A stretch of 64,000 nt of DNA from Pseudozyma flocculosa PF-1 (Eukaryota > Basidiomycota > Ustilaginomycetes > Ustilaginales > Ustilaginaceae), in the NCBI RefSeq assembly GCF_000417875.1, contig NW_006920883.1, positions 195,840 to 259,839 on the forward strand, given 5' to 3'. Position 1 is the stretch's first letter. Every line of letters starts with the position of its first letter. The notes beneath the pieces are model-generated. The model was not told the origin of the DNA, did no database searches, and worked only from the letters and a program-made list of their open reading frames with translations. Position numbers and translations under genes: made by a program. Shown piece after piece: positions 29,675 to 40,383 of this stretch.

Positions 29675-32524
29675 ATGATGTACGTTTACAAGAGAGGTGA
29701 GCATCGCAGACAGGCGCAGGACCCCTTTTGTACGACGACTCCTCGGCATCGCATCACCCTCTGACACTCGACCGCATCGACCCCAACTCCCATCCTCTTT
29801 CCCTCTCCCCCTCGCGCAGATGGCCGCAAGGAGCAGGTGCGCTTCGACAAGGTGACGGCGAGGATCTCGAAGCTCTGCTACGGCCTCGACAAGGACTTTG
29901 TCGACCCGATTGAGATCACGCGCAAGGTCATTGACGGCATCTACGAGGGCGTCACGACCGTCGAGCTCGACAACCTCGCCGCCGAGACTGCCGCCTACAA
30001 GACGACGTCGCACCCGGACTATGCGGTGCTGGCGGCGCGGATCGCCATTAGCAACCTGCACAAGGAGACCAAGAAGAACTTTAGCCAGGTCGTCCACGAC
30101 CTGTACGAGTACGTCAACCCCAAGAACGGCAAGCACAGCCCCATGATCTCGGACCGCACCTACGAGGCCGTCATGAAGAACAAGGACCTGCTCGACTCGG
30201 CCATCATCTACGAGCGCGACTTCCACTACAACTTTTTCGGCTTCAAGACGCTCGAGCGCTCCTACCTGCTGCGGATCGACGGCAAGGTGGCCGAGCGGCC
30301 GCAGCACATGCTGATGCGCGTCGCCGTCGGCATCCACGGCGACGACGTCGAGAGCGCCATCGAGACGTACAACCTCATGTCGGAGAAGACCTTCACCCAC
30401 GCCTCGCCGACGCTCTTCAACGCCGGCACGCCGCACCCGCAGCTGTCGTCGTGCTTCCTGGTCACGATGAAGGACGACTCGATCGAGGGCATCTACGACA
30501 CGCTCAAGACGTGCGCCATGATTTCCAAGACGGCGGGCGGCATCGGTCTCAACATCCACTGCATCCGCGGCACGGGCAGCTACATTGCCGGCACCAACGG
30601 CGTCAGCAACGGCATCGTCCCCATGCTGCGCGTCTTCAACAACACGGCGCGCTACGTCGACCAGGGCGGCAACAAGCGGCCGGGCGCCTTTGCCATCTAC
30701 ATTGAGCCGTGGCACTCGGACGTCTTCGAGTTCCTCGACCTGCGCAAGAACCACGGCAAGGAGGAGGTGCGCGCCCGCGAGCTCTTCTACGCCCTCTGGA
30801 TCTCGGACCTCTTCATGAAGCGCGTCGAGCAGAACGGCGACTGGTCGCTCATGTGCCCCAACGAGTGCCCCGGCCTGGCCGACGTCTACGGCGACGAGTT
30901 TGAGCAGCTCTACGAGCGGTACGAGGCCGAGGGCCGCGTCAAGCGCACCGTCAAGGCGCAGAAGCTGTGGTACGCCATCCTCGAGGCCCAGACCGAGACG
31001 GGCAACCCCTTCATGCTCTACAAGGACGCCGCCAACAAGAAGAGCAACCAGAAGAACCTCGGCACCATCAAGTGCTCCAACCTCTGCACCGAGATCATCG
31101 AGTACAGCGCGCCCGACGAGGTGGCCGTGTGCAACCTGGCGTCGATCGCGCTGCCCACCTTCATCGACCCCGTCACCAAGGCGTACGACTTCAAGCGCCT
31201 CCACCACGTCGCCAAGGTCATCTGCAAGAACCTCAACAAGATCATCGACATCAACTACTACCCCGTCCCCGAGGCCAAGAAGTCCAACTTCCGCCACCGC
31301 CCCATCGGCATCGGCGTCCAGGGCCTCGCCGACGCCTTCATGATCATGGGCTTCCCCTTTGAGAGCGCCGAGGCCAAGCGGCTCAATGTCCAGATCTTCG
31401 AGACCATCTACCACGCCGCCCTCGAGCGCTCGTGCGAGCTGGCCGCCGAGCACGGGCCCTACGAGACCTACGAGGGCAGCCCGGCGTCGCTGGGCGAGCT
31501 TCAGTACGACATGTGGGGCGTCGTCCCCTCGGACCTCTGGGACTGGGCCGAGCTCAAGGCCAAGATCGCCAAGCACGGCCTGCGCAACTCGCTGCTGCTG
31601 GCGCCCATGCCGACGGCCTCGACGAGCCAGATCCTCGGCTTCAACGAGTGCTTCGAGCCCTACACGTCCAACATCTACACGCGCCGCGTGCTGGCGGGCG
31701 AGTTCCAGGTGGTCAACCCCTGGCTGCTGCGCGAGCTCGTCGAGCAGGGCCTCTGGGACGACACCATGAAGAACCGCATCATTGCCCACGGCGGCTCGAT
31801 CCAGAACGTGCCCGGCATCCCCGACCGCATCAAGAAGCTCTACAAGACGGTGTGGGAGATTAGCCAGAAGACCATCATCGACATGGCGGCCGACCGCGGC
31901 GCCTTCATCTGCCAGTCGCAGTCGCTCAACATCCACCTCTCGGCGCCCACGTTTGGCCAGCTGACGTCGATGCACTTCTACGGCTGGAAGAAGGGCCTCA
32001 AGACGGGCACCTACTACCTGCGCACCAAGCCCGCCTCCAACGCCATCCAGTTCACCCTCTCGGTGTCCGAGGTGGCCGAGGCAAAGGCGGCGGGCAAGAA
32101 GTCGCCCGCGCCCACCAAAAAGGCCATCGTCAACGGCTCCGCGTCGACGTCGTCGCCGGGCANNNNNNNNNNNNNNNNNNNNNNNNNNNNNNNNNNNNNN
32201 NNNNNNNNNNNNNNNNNNNNNNNNNNNNNNNNNNNNNNNNNNNNNNNNNNNNNNNCCTAGTCCCCTCGTCGTGCCTTGGCGAGTCGTCAGGACGCGGCCA
32301 AGAAGAAGGCCGACGAGGCGCAGGCCATCCGCGAGGCCAAGCTCGTGGCCGAGCAGGAGCAGCAGAAGACGGCCAAGCTGGCCAGCGCCGCCACCCAGGA
32401 CGGCAAGGAGGTCGACCCGGGCTTCGCCGCCGCCCTCGAGAGGCAGAAGCTCCGCCAGCTCGAGGCGGACCAGATGCTCTGCAGCCTCGAAAACAAGGAC
32501 GCCTGCACCATGTGCTCCGGCTGA
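29675..32524 (+). CDS. RNR1: Ribonucleoside-diphosphate reductase large subunit
   Basis: Exon 1 is 29675-29696 (MMYVYKR plus one base), intron 29697-29819, then a long exon from 29820 into an assembly gap at 32163-32255. The C terminus resumes after it and ends at 32524. The class Ia catalytic set is present: SSCFLVTM with the first redox Cys, KCSNLCTEI with the Asn/Cys/Glu radical triad, and AVCNLAS with the partner Cys. The tail ends in DACTMCSG, the CxxC pair that re-reduces the active site. The N terminus ([15 protein letters not shown]) is the ATP-cone allosteric domain. The enzyme makes deoxyribonucleotides from ribonucleoside diphosphates. An in-frame TAG at 32258 follows the gap, so an intron must straddle the gap edge or the gap length is wrong; GTCAG|GAC at 32290 is a fitting acceptor. 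Confidence 0.95.
32163..32255. other. Assembly gap (93 N) within RNR1
   Basis: A run of 93 undetermined bases between the conserved catalytic core and the C-terminal tail of RNR1. Sequence before it encodes a Ser/Ala/Lys-rich linker, where a difficult GC-rich stretch is expected. Confidence 0.99.
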
Positions 32525-32990
32525 GCCCCTGTCGGCATCGGCTGCCGCCGTCCCTGTCCCTGCCCGTCTCTGCCTCCTGCATACCTCGTCTGTCTCCCTC
32601 CCCTCTTGTACTCTAGGCCCCATCCCCTCATCGTCCCTCTCCCACGCTTCTTGACCAGCCCACCCTCGTGTCGCTCCCTTCCCTGGCGGCCCCCCGCCCC
32701 CACCCCCTTCTGTACCTATGCCCCTCTATACCGCCTCGCTCCGGTCCCTCTGACAATGGAAGAACCATGAATCGACGACGACGCCTGCCCCGCCCGCGCT
32801 GCGAATCGCGACTTACCTTCCGCGCTCGCTTTCCCCGTCCTGCTCGGGGCAGAGGGCAGCCAAGCCAGCCCATGAATCACCGGGGGCGCAGGCGCAGGCG
32901 CATCAGAGCGGCTGCGTTCACACCGCACTCGCTCAGACACATGGAGGGTGCATTGGGGCTCACTCGACTTCAACAGCGTCGATGACAGCC

Positions 32991-35004
32991 TCAGGCGGCA
33001 TGGTTCATCTTGAAGACCGTCTTGAGGACTGTTGGAGGCCGACGTTGGTAGCCAGGTTCAGCGGGGACAATGCAGGTGGATGCCGGTCAGTCCAGGCATC
33101 CAGAGAGAGGGACGTGTACACAGCGCAGCGGGGCTCCGCGCTGCGTCGCCACTCACCCTTGCGGTCGTTGAAGAGCTTGTAGTACTCGGGTGCATCCTCG
33201 ATGGGTCGCGTGTGCTGGATAAACTTGCCAAAGAGGTCGTGGTGCTGCGACAGGAGCTTGATGGCAGGCTGTACAGACCGGCCGAGGACCGACGGGACAG
33301 GTCGGGGCAGGGAACGTCGGGTCAGAGGGGCCCAGCTCGACGCAGAGACGCCGAGCGGTGGTGCCATCGGCCTTGGAACTTACGTCGAAGACGGCGCGGA
33401 CGGGGCATCGGCCGAACTGGAAGCGGACTGAGGCGGCGATGTTTGATCGGATTGCCCAGGACCCGGGGGAAGGGAAGGGCGTCAGCGAACGAGGCGGAGC
33501 GCGGCCGGATCGACACCGAGACGCCGCCGTGGCCACTCACGGTTCTTGTCTGCAGCGTGGGTCAGACAGGGTGCAGAGAAGATGGCAAGATGCAGCATCG
33601 TCAGTCGCCATTTCCCGCCAGACAGATAGGAGGCGCATCACAACAGCGCGTCTCCCCGACGGCGACTCACTGTAGAGATCCAGGCCGGCAAACTTGACCT
33701 CGTGGGTGTGAATGCCACAGCTCGAGATGACGCCAAAGTTGCGGACGACCTTGACGGCGAGCTCGAGCGCCGCGCTCACGCCGACCACTTCGCACGCGAC
33801 GTCGGCGCCACGGCCGTCGGTCGCGTCCTTGATGATCTGCACCACGTCGTCGTTCTCGAGGTGGAGCGGGATGGCGCCGTGCTTCTTGGCCTCGTCCAGA
33901 CGGTCGGGAATCGAGTCAACGGCGTAGACGGTCTTGAAGAACGACTTGGCCGCCGTCACGGCGCACAGGCCGACAGGGCCGCAGCCGATCACCACGGCGA
34001 CGTTGTCTTGCTACGCTCAGGGCGGCGCAGAGATGCGAGGACGCAAGGGTAGTCAAGGAGATGATGGGCATAAGCGATGCGAGTTTCGTTGCGCAGCCAG
34101 CGGCCTCGAAGCGCGGCTCACCTTTCGCTCCTTCTCATTCAGCATGGTGTAGGCGTTGTTGGCGACAAAGTAGCCGGTGGGGAAGATGTCGGCGCAGAGC
34201 AGCATGATCTCGGGCGGCACATCCTTGGGCAGGTGGTAGAGGGTCGTGTCTGCGAGGGGCACAAGGACGTACTCGGCCTGGGCGCCGTCCAGGGGGACCG
34301 ATCCGAACACCCGGGACTGGGTGCAGCGTCCCGTCTGGTCGCGGTTGCAGAAGAAGCAGTCGCCGCTGTGACAGGCGGGAAGGGGGGGCGTCATTTCGGG
34401 TGAGGCGAGGTGAGGCGAGGCGAAGCGAGGGAGTACGTTTCGTTGTCAGTCCAGAACATGGCGGACGATCGAGTGGACAGCCCCTACCTCTCGGCCCGTA
34501 GACGCTCACCAGGAGATGGTGAAGGGCGAGAGGACGCCGTCTCCCTTCTTGAAGTTCTTGACACCTTCGCCGACTTCGTGCACCTCTCCGATGAACTCGT
34601 GGCCCAGGACGAAGTCGTAGTGCGGGACGGGTTGGCTGTCGGGCACGAGGCGCAGAGGAGGTGACATCAGCCCAGTCAGCGGGCATGGCCTGCGTCGTCC
34701 GTACTGCTGCGTCCGACGACTCACTGTCCACGGTAGATGCTGCGGAAGATTGATGAAACGTCAGGCGTGTCGGGCAAAGCAAAGCAAGGGCAGTCAGCGG
34801 GACAGCTAGTGGGCCGCCGCACAGTCTTGCTTGCCCCCATCTCTCTGATCCTCTGACTCACTGGAGGTCCGAGCCGCAGAGGGCGGCCAGGTCGACCTTG
34901 ACCACCACCTCGCCGGCCTTTGCCCGTGGGATGGGTCTGTCCAGGACGGCGACCTTTTCAGGGCCCTGGATGACGACGGCCTTCATCGTGGTGGGTGCCG
35001 ACAT
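32991..35004 (-). CDS. Zinc-dependent alcohol dehydrogenase (MDR family)
   Basis: Nine exons: 35004-34862, 34739-34725 (15 nt), 34635-34510, 34365-34122, 34010-33671, 33549-33541 (9 nt), 33427-33384, 33268-33157 and 33028-32991. They give 356 residues, a normal length. Catalytic zinc ligands: Cys43 (LAALCGSDLH), His65 and Glu66 (LGHEF). The structural zinc lobe has four Cys in CGDCFFCNRDQTGRC. The Rossmann motif is GCGPVGLCA. The ending (NKNLRFQFGRCPVRAVFD, then FIQHTRPIEDAPEYYKLF) resembles the fungal glutathione-independent formaldehyde-dehydrogenase-like branch. The substrate cannot be told from sequence. The two micro-exons are needed to keep conserved residues HIYRG and NKN. Confidence 0.88.
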
Positions 35005-36429
35005 GGTGACAGTGGGTCGGCTCGTGTGGCGGGAGAGGTGATGGGAGCAGATTAGGCTGGGAGAGGGCAGGAGAAGAGCCGAAGACGAGGAGAGTGGATG
35101 GACAGCGAGGAGGAGGTGGTGGTGATGGGGCGGAGGCAAACTCGGACAGCGACCCGCTCTGGCTCTGCCTCCAACGCCAGCGGCGGGGAAAGCACACGAC
35201 ATCCAAGGTCGGCGCTGGAGGTGGGCCAGGCCAGGTGCCGCCACGCCATGCTCGCCCGGCTACCACCGGTAGGCCTGCCGCCCAGGATGCCCCGCTTTGG
35301 TCTTCTGACCTCCCCGCATTTCCCGCTTAGCCGGGGCGTCGTGTCGTTAAGGCCGCACCGGCTGGCCGGCTCACGTCCCGGCTCTGGCCTGGCCGCGCAC
35401 GGTCCCTCCACTGCCTGTCCTGCCTGTCCTGCCTGCTTGGCCTGGCCGGGCCTGGTTCGCTTGGCGTGTCTTGGGGCCTGCCATGCCTCTCGTGCGAGAC
35501 GCTGCGAAGGATGCCCGCCTCGCACAGATCACTCGCGACCAGCTGCTCGCTGGGCCATCCTTCGCCTGCTGCGTTCTCGCATGGATCCTTGAAGCTCGGC
35601 CCCTCGGCCTTAGCCCCAGCCAGCGGAGCAAGCCAACGAGTCGGGCAAAGGGCGAGGTTGCGCCCCTCTTCCAGCAGGCAAGGCGGACTCGAAGACGTCC
35701 GCTGCGCCCAAGTTCGGGCGCCGTCTCAGGGGTGTGCAGAGGCCGAGAGAGAGGTGGCCTGCCCCGCCGCTGGCTATTTTCGAGGGGGGGTTGCGCTGGA
35801 TGCGGGGCCGGCCGGCGGGCCAGCGAGAGGTGCGAAATGAGGGTGCTGCTGCTGGTGGTTGCTGCCGTGGCCTGTCGAGGCGCCGCTGCCTGACGTCGGC
35901 GGAGTGGCAGCGACGTGCAGCGTGGCTGGTGGGCCAGAGGAAGAGGAGGCGGAGCAAGAAATGCACGCGGGAAGGCAGGCGCACCTCGGGCGTGAGCACA
36001 GCCTCGAATCGTGCAAAGCGCGGGCGGCCTGCTGGTCTGGCAAGGCCCAGCGTGGCCTCGCCTGCGTGTGTTGGTCTCTTCGGACCGGGGAGGGCGGGGG
36101 GGCAGCGTACGACCTCCTGGATCCCAATCTTGAGCCCATCCCTGGCTTGATCCATCGACACCATCACCACCCTATCTAGCGCCACCGTCCCTGGACGACG
36201 CACAGCGACGACTGCACCGTCTTCCCACCATCGGACCGCCCGCGGCCGCATTTAGAGAGCCGCCCTCGACCAGGCCGACCGACCTTAGACCAGAGCAGGG
36301 TCGGACCGAGCCGATTCCGGCAGGTGACCAGCCAGCTCGCCATCTCCTTCGCACCTTGATCCCTTCCACAACGACCCAACCGCTTGAAAGTGGCCAGCGC
36401 GGAGCCTCTGCACCGGCCGTCTGCCCAGC
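35005..36429. other. Divergent spacer, alcohol dehydrogenase and F-BAR gene
   Basis: 1.4 kb with no convincing gene. It must hold the promoters of both flanking genes. Loose TGCCTG/CCTGG repeats occur at about 35405-35470. Confidence 0.45.
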
Positions 36430-39400
36430 ATGAGCGCTCCCTCGGCGCTGACGGTCGTCTACCCGCCCTCGTTCCAGAACTCGTTCTGGTCCTATCCCTC
36501 GTACCGGAGGGGAGCCCAGAGCCTCTATGCCCGGCTCCAGGCGGGCATAGACGAGGCCGACTCGATCCTCGCCTTTGTCGCCCATCGTGCCGAGCTCGAG
36601 TACAAGCACGCCGAGGCGCTGGCCACGCCGGCTCCCCAGCCCAGCTTTGCCGCGCCCCTGTTCAAGCAGGCTGGCGGGCTCCTGTCCGAAGTCATTGGCT
36701 CGCCCGTGCTTGGCGGTGAACCCGGTGGTCCGCTCGGCGGAAGCGGCGGCGGCGTCGGCGGCGGCGGCTCGGCCCGTGGCTTCCTCTCCAACGAGACGGG
36801 CTCTTCGCACGTCTTCCGCCTGGTGCAGGCCGAGACGACGTCGGCCCAGGCCAACGCCCACGGCAAGATTGCGCGCAACCTCGAGCGCCTCATCCTGGAC
36901 CCCTTCACAAAGTGGTCCGTCCACCACCGGGAGCGCGTCACCTCGAGCTGGGCCCACATCGATGCAGCCCTTGCCCGCTTCGAGAGGCAGAAGGCCGAGG
37001 TGGACAAGCTCAAGCAGAGCTACGAGAAGAAGTGTCGGCAGGCCGACGAGGCCGAGGACGACGCACGCTTCGCACCCAACGACGACAGCAGCCACGAGAC
37101 GGCTCAGCCGCAGCGCTCCGTCTCGAGCAGCAGCGCCGCGTCGCTGCCAGAGCTGCCAGAGAAGGACGACGGAGACGCTGCCGCTGCCGCTGCCACTGCC
37201 GAGCCGGCCGATCCGGAGCGCCTCAAGCGCAGGGAGACGCTGCGCAAGCAGTTCGGCTTCAACAACCGCGTCGTCTCGGGCAGCTCGCAGCCGCCAGCGG
37301 CAAAGGAGTTTGCTGGCGTCAAGCTGCCCACGCCGCCCAGCGAGACCGACGGCAGGACCGCGGCGTCCGAAGAAGACGCTCGCCCCGCTCCTGCCATCTC
37401 GCCCTCAGCCTCGAGCGAGGCTGGAAACGGCTCGCTCGGCGCGGGTCTTAAGCGATCCGGCACCATCGGCGCCTACCTTCACTCGGCCGTCGAGAGGATG
37501 CCGACGCCGCTCAAGGCGGCCGTGGGCGGTGTCGTGTCCAACGAGCCAAAGCACATCCGGCTGCGCAGGGACGCCGACAATGCCGAGCGCGTCTACGAGG
37601 AGGCGGTGCGCAACCTCGACCGCACCCGGTGCCAGGTCGAAGAGATCCTCTACGAGCACTTTGGCCTCGCCCAGAAGTGGGAGGCCGACCGCATCAAGGC
37701 TGTCAAGGCGGTCCTGGCGTCGTACAACACCGCCCTCTCGGGAGGCGTGCCGGCGCTCAACCAGTCCATCGCGCGATGCGTCCAGCTGCACGAGAGCCTC
37801 CAGCCGGATCTCGAGCTCAGGGCCCTCATCCGCGACGCCCGCACCGGCCCCTTCCAGCCGGCCATCGAACGCTTCCAGCCCTACTACCACGACGAGATCT
37901 CGCTCGGCCGCAGCGCCCCCGGCCAGGGCCAGGCCGCCGGCTGGATGACCAAGAACGGAGGCTTCGGCCTCGACCTCGTCCTCGTCGAGAGGCTCGACTT
38001 CCTCGACAGGATGGAGAGGGAGGGCGTCGATGCCATCGCCTCGTCGACGGGCAAGCTTGCCACGCTGCCGCCCGTCCTCGAGGCTCTGCTGGCCGCCCTG
38101 GAGCGGGCCTATGCCGACGACCAGAGGTGGCCGAGCGCGCTTGCCGCCGCCGCTGCCAGCTCCAAAGCCACTGGAGTCGGGGCCGTGGGAGGATCGGAGG
38201 CAGGCACCGACGGACTCGATGAGAGCTCGGTCCTGCTCATCCGGAGCCAGGAGAAGCGCAAGACGTGGGTCTACGAGGTGCCGCTAAACGTCACGCACCG
38301 GCTGCGCGATGCCCTCATCTCGCAGCTCTCGCCGTCGCATGCCGACATGATCTACGGCAACCGCGACCGCGCCAACGCCCAGGGCCGAGACGATGCCGGC
38401 GACGCGACGCCCGCGTCCGGCCTGATCTCGGACAAGATGCTCGACGCCTACGACCCGCCGGTGCTGGCCGCCTGCGTCAAGCTGTGGATGCTCGAGCTCG
38501 AAAGGAGCCTGGTGCTCGACGAGCTGTGGGACCAGGTCGACGCCATCTACCGCGCCGCCGCCGGCCAGGAGAGAGAGGCGCTCGAGGCGCTCGCCAGGCA
38601 GAAGGCCGCCGAACTGCAGCAGCAGCAGCAGCCGGACGGAGCCGCCGAAGCAGGAGCCGCAAAGGATGCTGGAACGGCAGAAGCCCAAGACAAGGGTAAG
38701 GGCAAGGGCGCGGCTGCAAGCGGACCGCTCAAGGTGGATCTGGCGACCGAGGAAAAGATCCGCCGAGGCGTGCTCGAGGACCTGGGCGTCGTTCTTGGAA
38801 AGTTGCCCAAGCTCCACCTGGCCTGCCTCGACGCCATCGCCAAGCACCTCCATGGGCTCCTCAAGGACACCAAGACCGACGAGAGCGACCTCGTCTACCT
38901 CAACAAGGTCGGCCTCGCCCTCGGTCGCGCCTTTATCCGACCGCGCGCCGAGACGCCCTACACCATCTCTGCTCGTCACCCGACGCTGCTGGTCATGGAC
39001 CTCGTGCAGCACTACGAGGCCATCTTCCCCGCGCTCCTCGAAAAGAAGCTCAGCGAGCATCCGTCGGCCGCGGGCAACGGCATCGCCGCTGCCAACGGAG
39101 ATGCGCCAGCCAACGGCATCTCGAGCGCCGTGACAGGCGGACAGCGCAAGGTGCCGATCCGGAAGCGAACCAAGCCCGTTGACCAGCGCATCTCGCGTAG
39201 CTCCATCGGCAGGGATCTGCAGGAGGGTGCCAAGCGTCTGGCAGAGCAGTTTGGCGAGCGCGGCGGAGGGGCGGGAGCGGGCGCGGCTGCTGCTCCGAAG
39301 CCGCCGGTCAAGGACGAGACGCCGGCCGTCCCGACCAAGACGGAGCCGATCGTCGAGGAGCCCCACGAGGCGTTCGCGACGCCGTCCGAGGAGATCGATG

Positions 39401-39822
39401 CCGCCGCCGTCGAGCCCGCGGTGCTGCCGCCCGCGGCGCCAGCCATCGACACGTCAAACCTGGACGTGACGGCCGAGAAGCAGGCTGACGACGAGGCCGC
39501 CCCGACGCCGTTGGCCCAGCGCGTGTTCGCCTCCGGCGCGAGCAGCGACGACTCACCGACGTCTGCTGCTGCTGCGGCAACGCAGAGGCAAGAGGAGGAG
39601 GACGAAGACAGGCCACTGTCCAACGTGGCGCGCCTGTCGCGTCAGTTTGCCAGCGGCGGCAGCCTCAAGGGCTCGGGCGGAGGCATCGTGCGCGGCCCTC
39701 GACCGGCCGGCGCCCGGAGCGCACGGCTGTCGGGCAACTTTTCCAACGGCAGCACCGGCAGTGGCGGGGCGAGCAAGCGCGAGAGCATGGACCTGGCACC
39801 TGCCACGGGCGACGACAAGTGA
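36430..39822 (+). CDS. F-BAR and RhoGAP-like protein (Rgd2/Rga8 type)
   Basis: Single exon, 1,130 residues, start CAGCATGAGC. The N terminus (FQNSFWSYPSYRRGAQSLYA, then DEADSILAFVAHRAELEYKH) is an F-BAR start that binds and curves membranes. It is interrupted by a Gly-rich loop and resumes with HGKIARNLERLILDPFTKW and a coiled coil. After a Ser/Ala-rich linker a further helical part follows (ADNAERVYEEAVRNLDRTRC). From about residue 605 is VYEVPLNVTHRLRDALI, then PPVLAACVKLWMLELERSLV near 675, and KLPKLHLACLDAIAKHLHGL with NKVGLALGRAFIRP, all RhoGAP helices. I cannot see a GxxRxxG arginine finger ahead of the second RhoGAP helix. The tail is disordered, with a KRTK basic patch. Likely role: coupling membrane curvature to Rho/Cdc42 control. 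Confidence 0.8.
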   Translation: MSAPSALTVVYPPSFQNSFWSYPSYRRGAQSLYARLQAGIDEADSILAFVAHRAELEYKHAEALATPAPQPSFAAPLFKQAGGLLSEVIGSPVLGGEPGGPLGGSGGGVGGGGSARGFLSNETGSSHVFRLVQAETTSAQANAHGKIARNLERLILDPFTKWSVHHRERVTSSWAHIDAALARFERQKAEVDKLKQSYEKKCRQADEAEDDARFAPNDDSSHETAQPQRSVSSSSAASLPELPEKDDGDAAAAAATAEPADPERLKRRETLRKQFGFNNRVVSGSSQPPAAKEFAGVKLPTPPSETDGRTAASEEDARPAPAISPSASSEAGNGSLGAGLKRSGTIGAYLHSAVERMPTPLKAAVGGVVSNEPKHIRLRRDADNAERVYEEAVRNLDRTRCQVEEILYEHFGLAQKWEADRIKAVKAVLASYNTALSGGVPALNQSIARCVQLHESLQPDLELRALIRDARTGPFQPAIERFQPYYHDEISLGRSAPGQGQAAGWMTKNGGFGLDLVLVERLDFLDRMEREGVDAIASSTGKLATLPPVLEALLAALERAYADDQRWPSALAAAAASSKATGVGAVGGSEAGTDGLDESSVLLIRSQEKRKTWVYEVPLNVTHRLRDALISQLSPSHADMIYGNRDRANAQGRDDAGDATPASGLISDKMLDAYDPPVLAACVKLWMLELERSLVLDELWDQVDAIYRAAAGQEREALEALARQKAAELQQQQQPDGAAEAGAAKDAGTAEAQDKGKGKGAAASGPLKVDLATEEKIRRGVLEDLGVVLGKLPKLHLACLDAIAKHLHGLLKDTKTDESDLVYLNKVGLALGRAFIRPRAETPYTISARHPTLLVMDLVQHYEAIFPALLEKKLSEHPSAAGNGIAAANGDAPANGISSAVTGGQRKVPIRKRTKPVDQRISRSSIGRDLQEGAKRLAEQFGERGGGAGAGAAAAPKPPVKDETPAVPTKTEPIVEEPHEAFATPSEEIDAAAVEPAVLPPAAPAIDTSNLDVTAEKQADDEAAPTPLAQRVFASGASSDDSPTSAAAAATQRQEEEDEDRPLSNVARLSRQFASGGSLKGSGGGIVRGPRPAGARSARLSGNFSNGSTGSGGASKRESMDLAPATGDDK

Positions 39823-40383
39823 GTGAGTTGACTCGGCGAGTTTGGACGAGCGCCCTCGGGGCTTGTGTCGCAAGCGCTGGCCACGAGCATCGGCGACATC
39901 GACGTCAATCGTGGCCGTGGTCGAGCCGCCTCGCTAACCCACCGAATTGCGTCTCCATCCTCCCTCCGTCGCCCTGCCAATGACAGGAAGGACAGGCGCC
40001 GAAGTTGGAGCCGGACGATCGAGGCCAGCGATGCGCTGATCGACGACTAGAGCGCGCTGCGGACGTGATGCCTCCCTCGCCGGGCCCAACCTCGTCCATC
40101 CGACATGGAAGGAGCGGGCCCGCGTCGTGTCGCGGAGGGCGACGATGAAAACAGGAATGGAAAGGCGGCAGCGAAGAGGGCGACGAAGGCCCTGGTGGCC
40201 CATGGTAATATGACACGGCACGGTAGACGAGACGAGATGCGACGCGGCACGGCACGGCGCCGTGCGGGCCCTCCGCTTTTATTACGATTCTGTTCCGAGC
40301 ACGATGGATCCGTCGTCGGCCCGTCGACGGCGCTAGGGTGCCGTGCGTTGTGTGTGCTCGAGCGGCGGCGAGACTCGAGCGTT
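39823..40383. other. Convergent spacer, F-BAR gene and PPWD1
   Basis: About 560 bp holding the 3' ends of two convergent genes. No gene or notable repeat seen. Confidence 0.5.

Noticed and set aside
29468..32623. 1,051-codon open frame antisense to RNR1
   Set aside because: It is a mirror of GC3-rich RNR1 codons, spans the N gap and has a Leu/Val/Arg/Gly/Asp-rich shadow composition without motifs.
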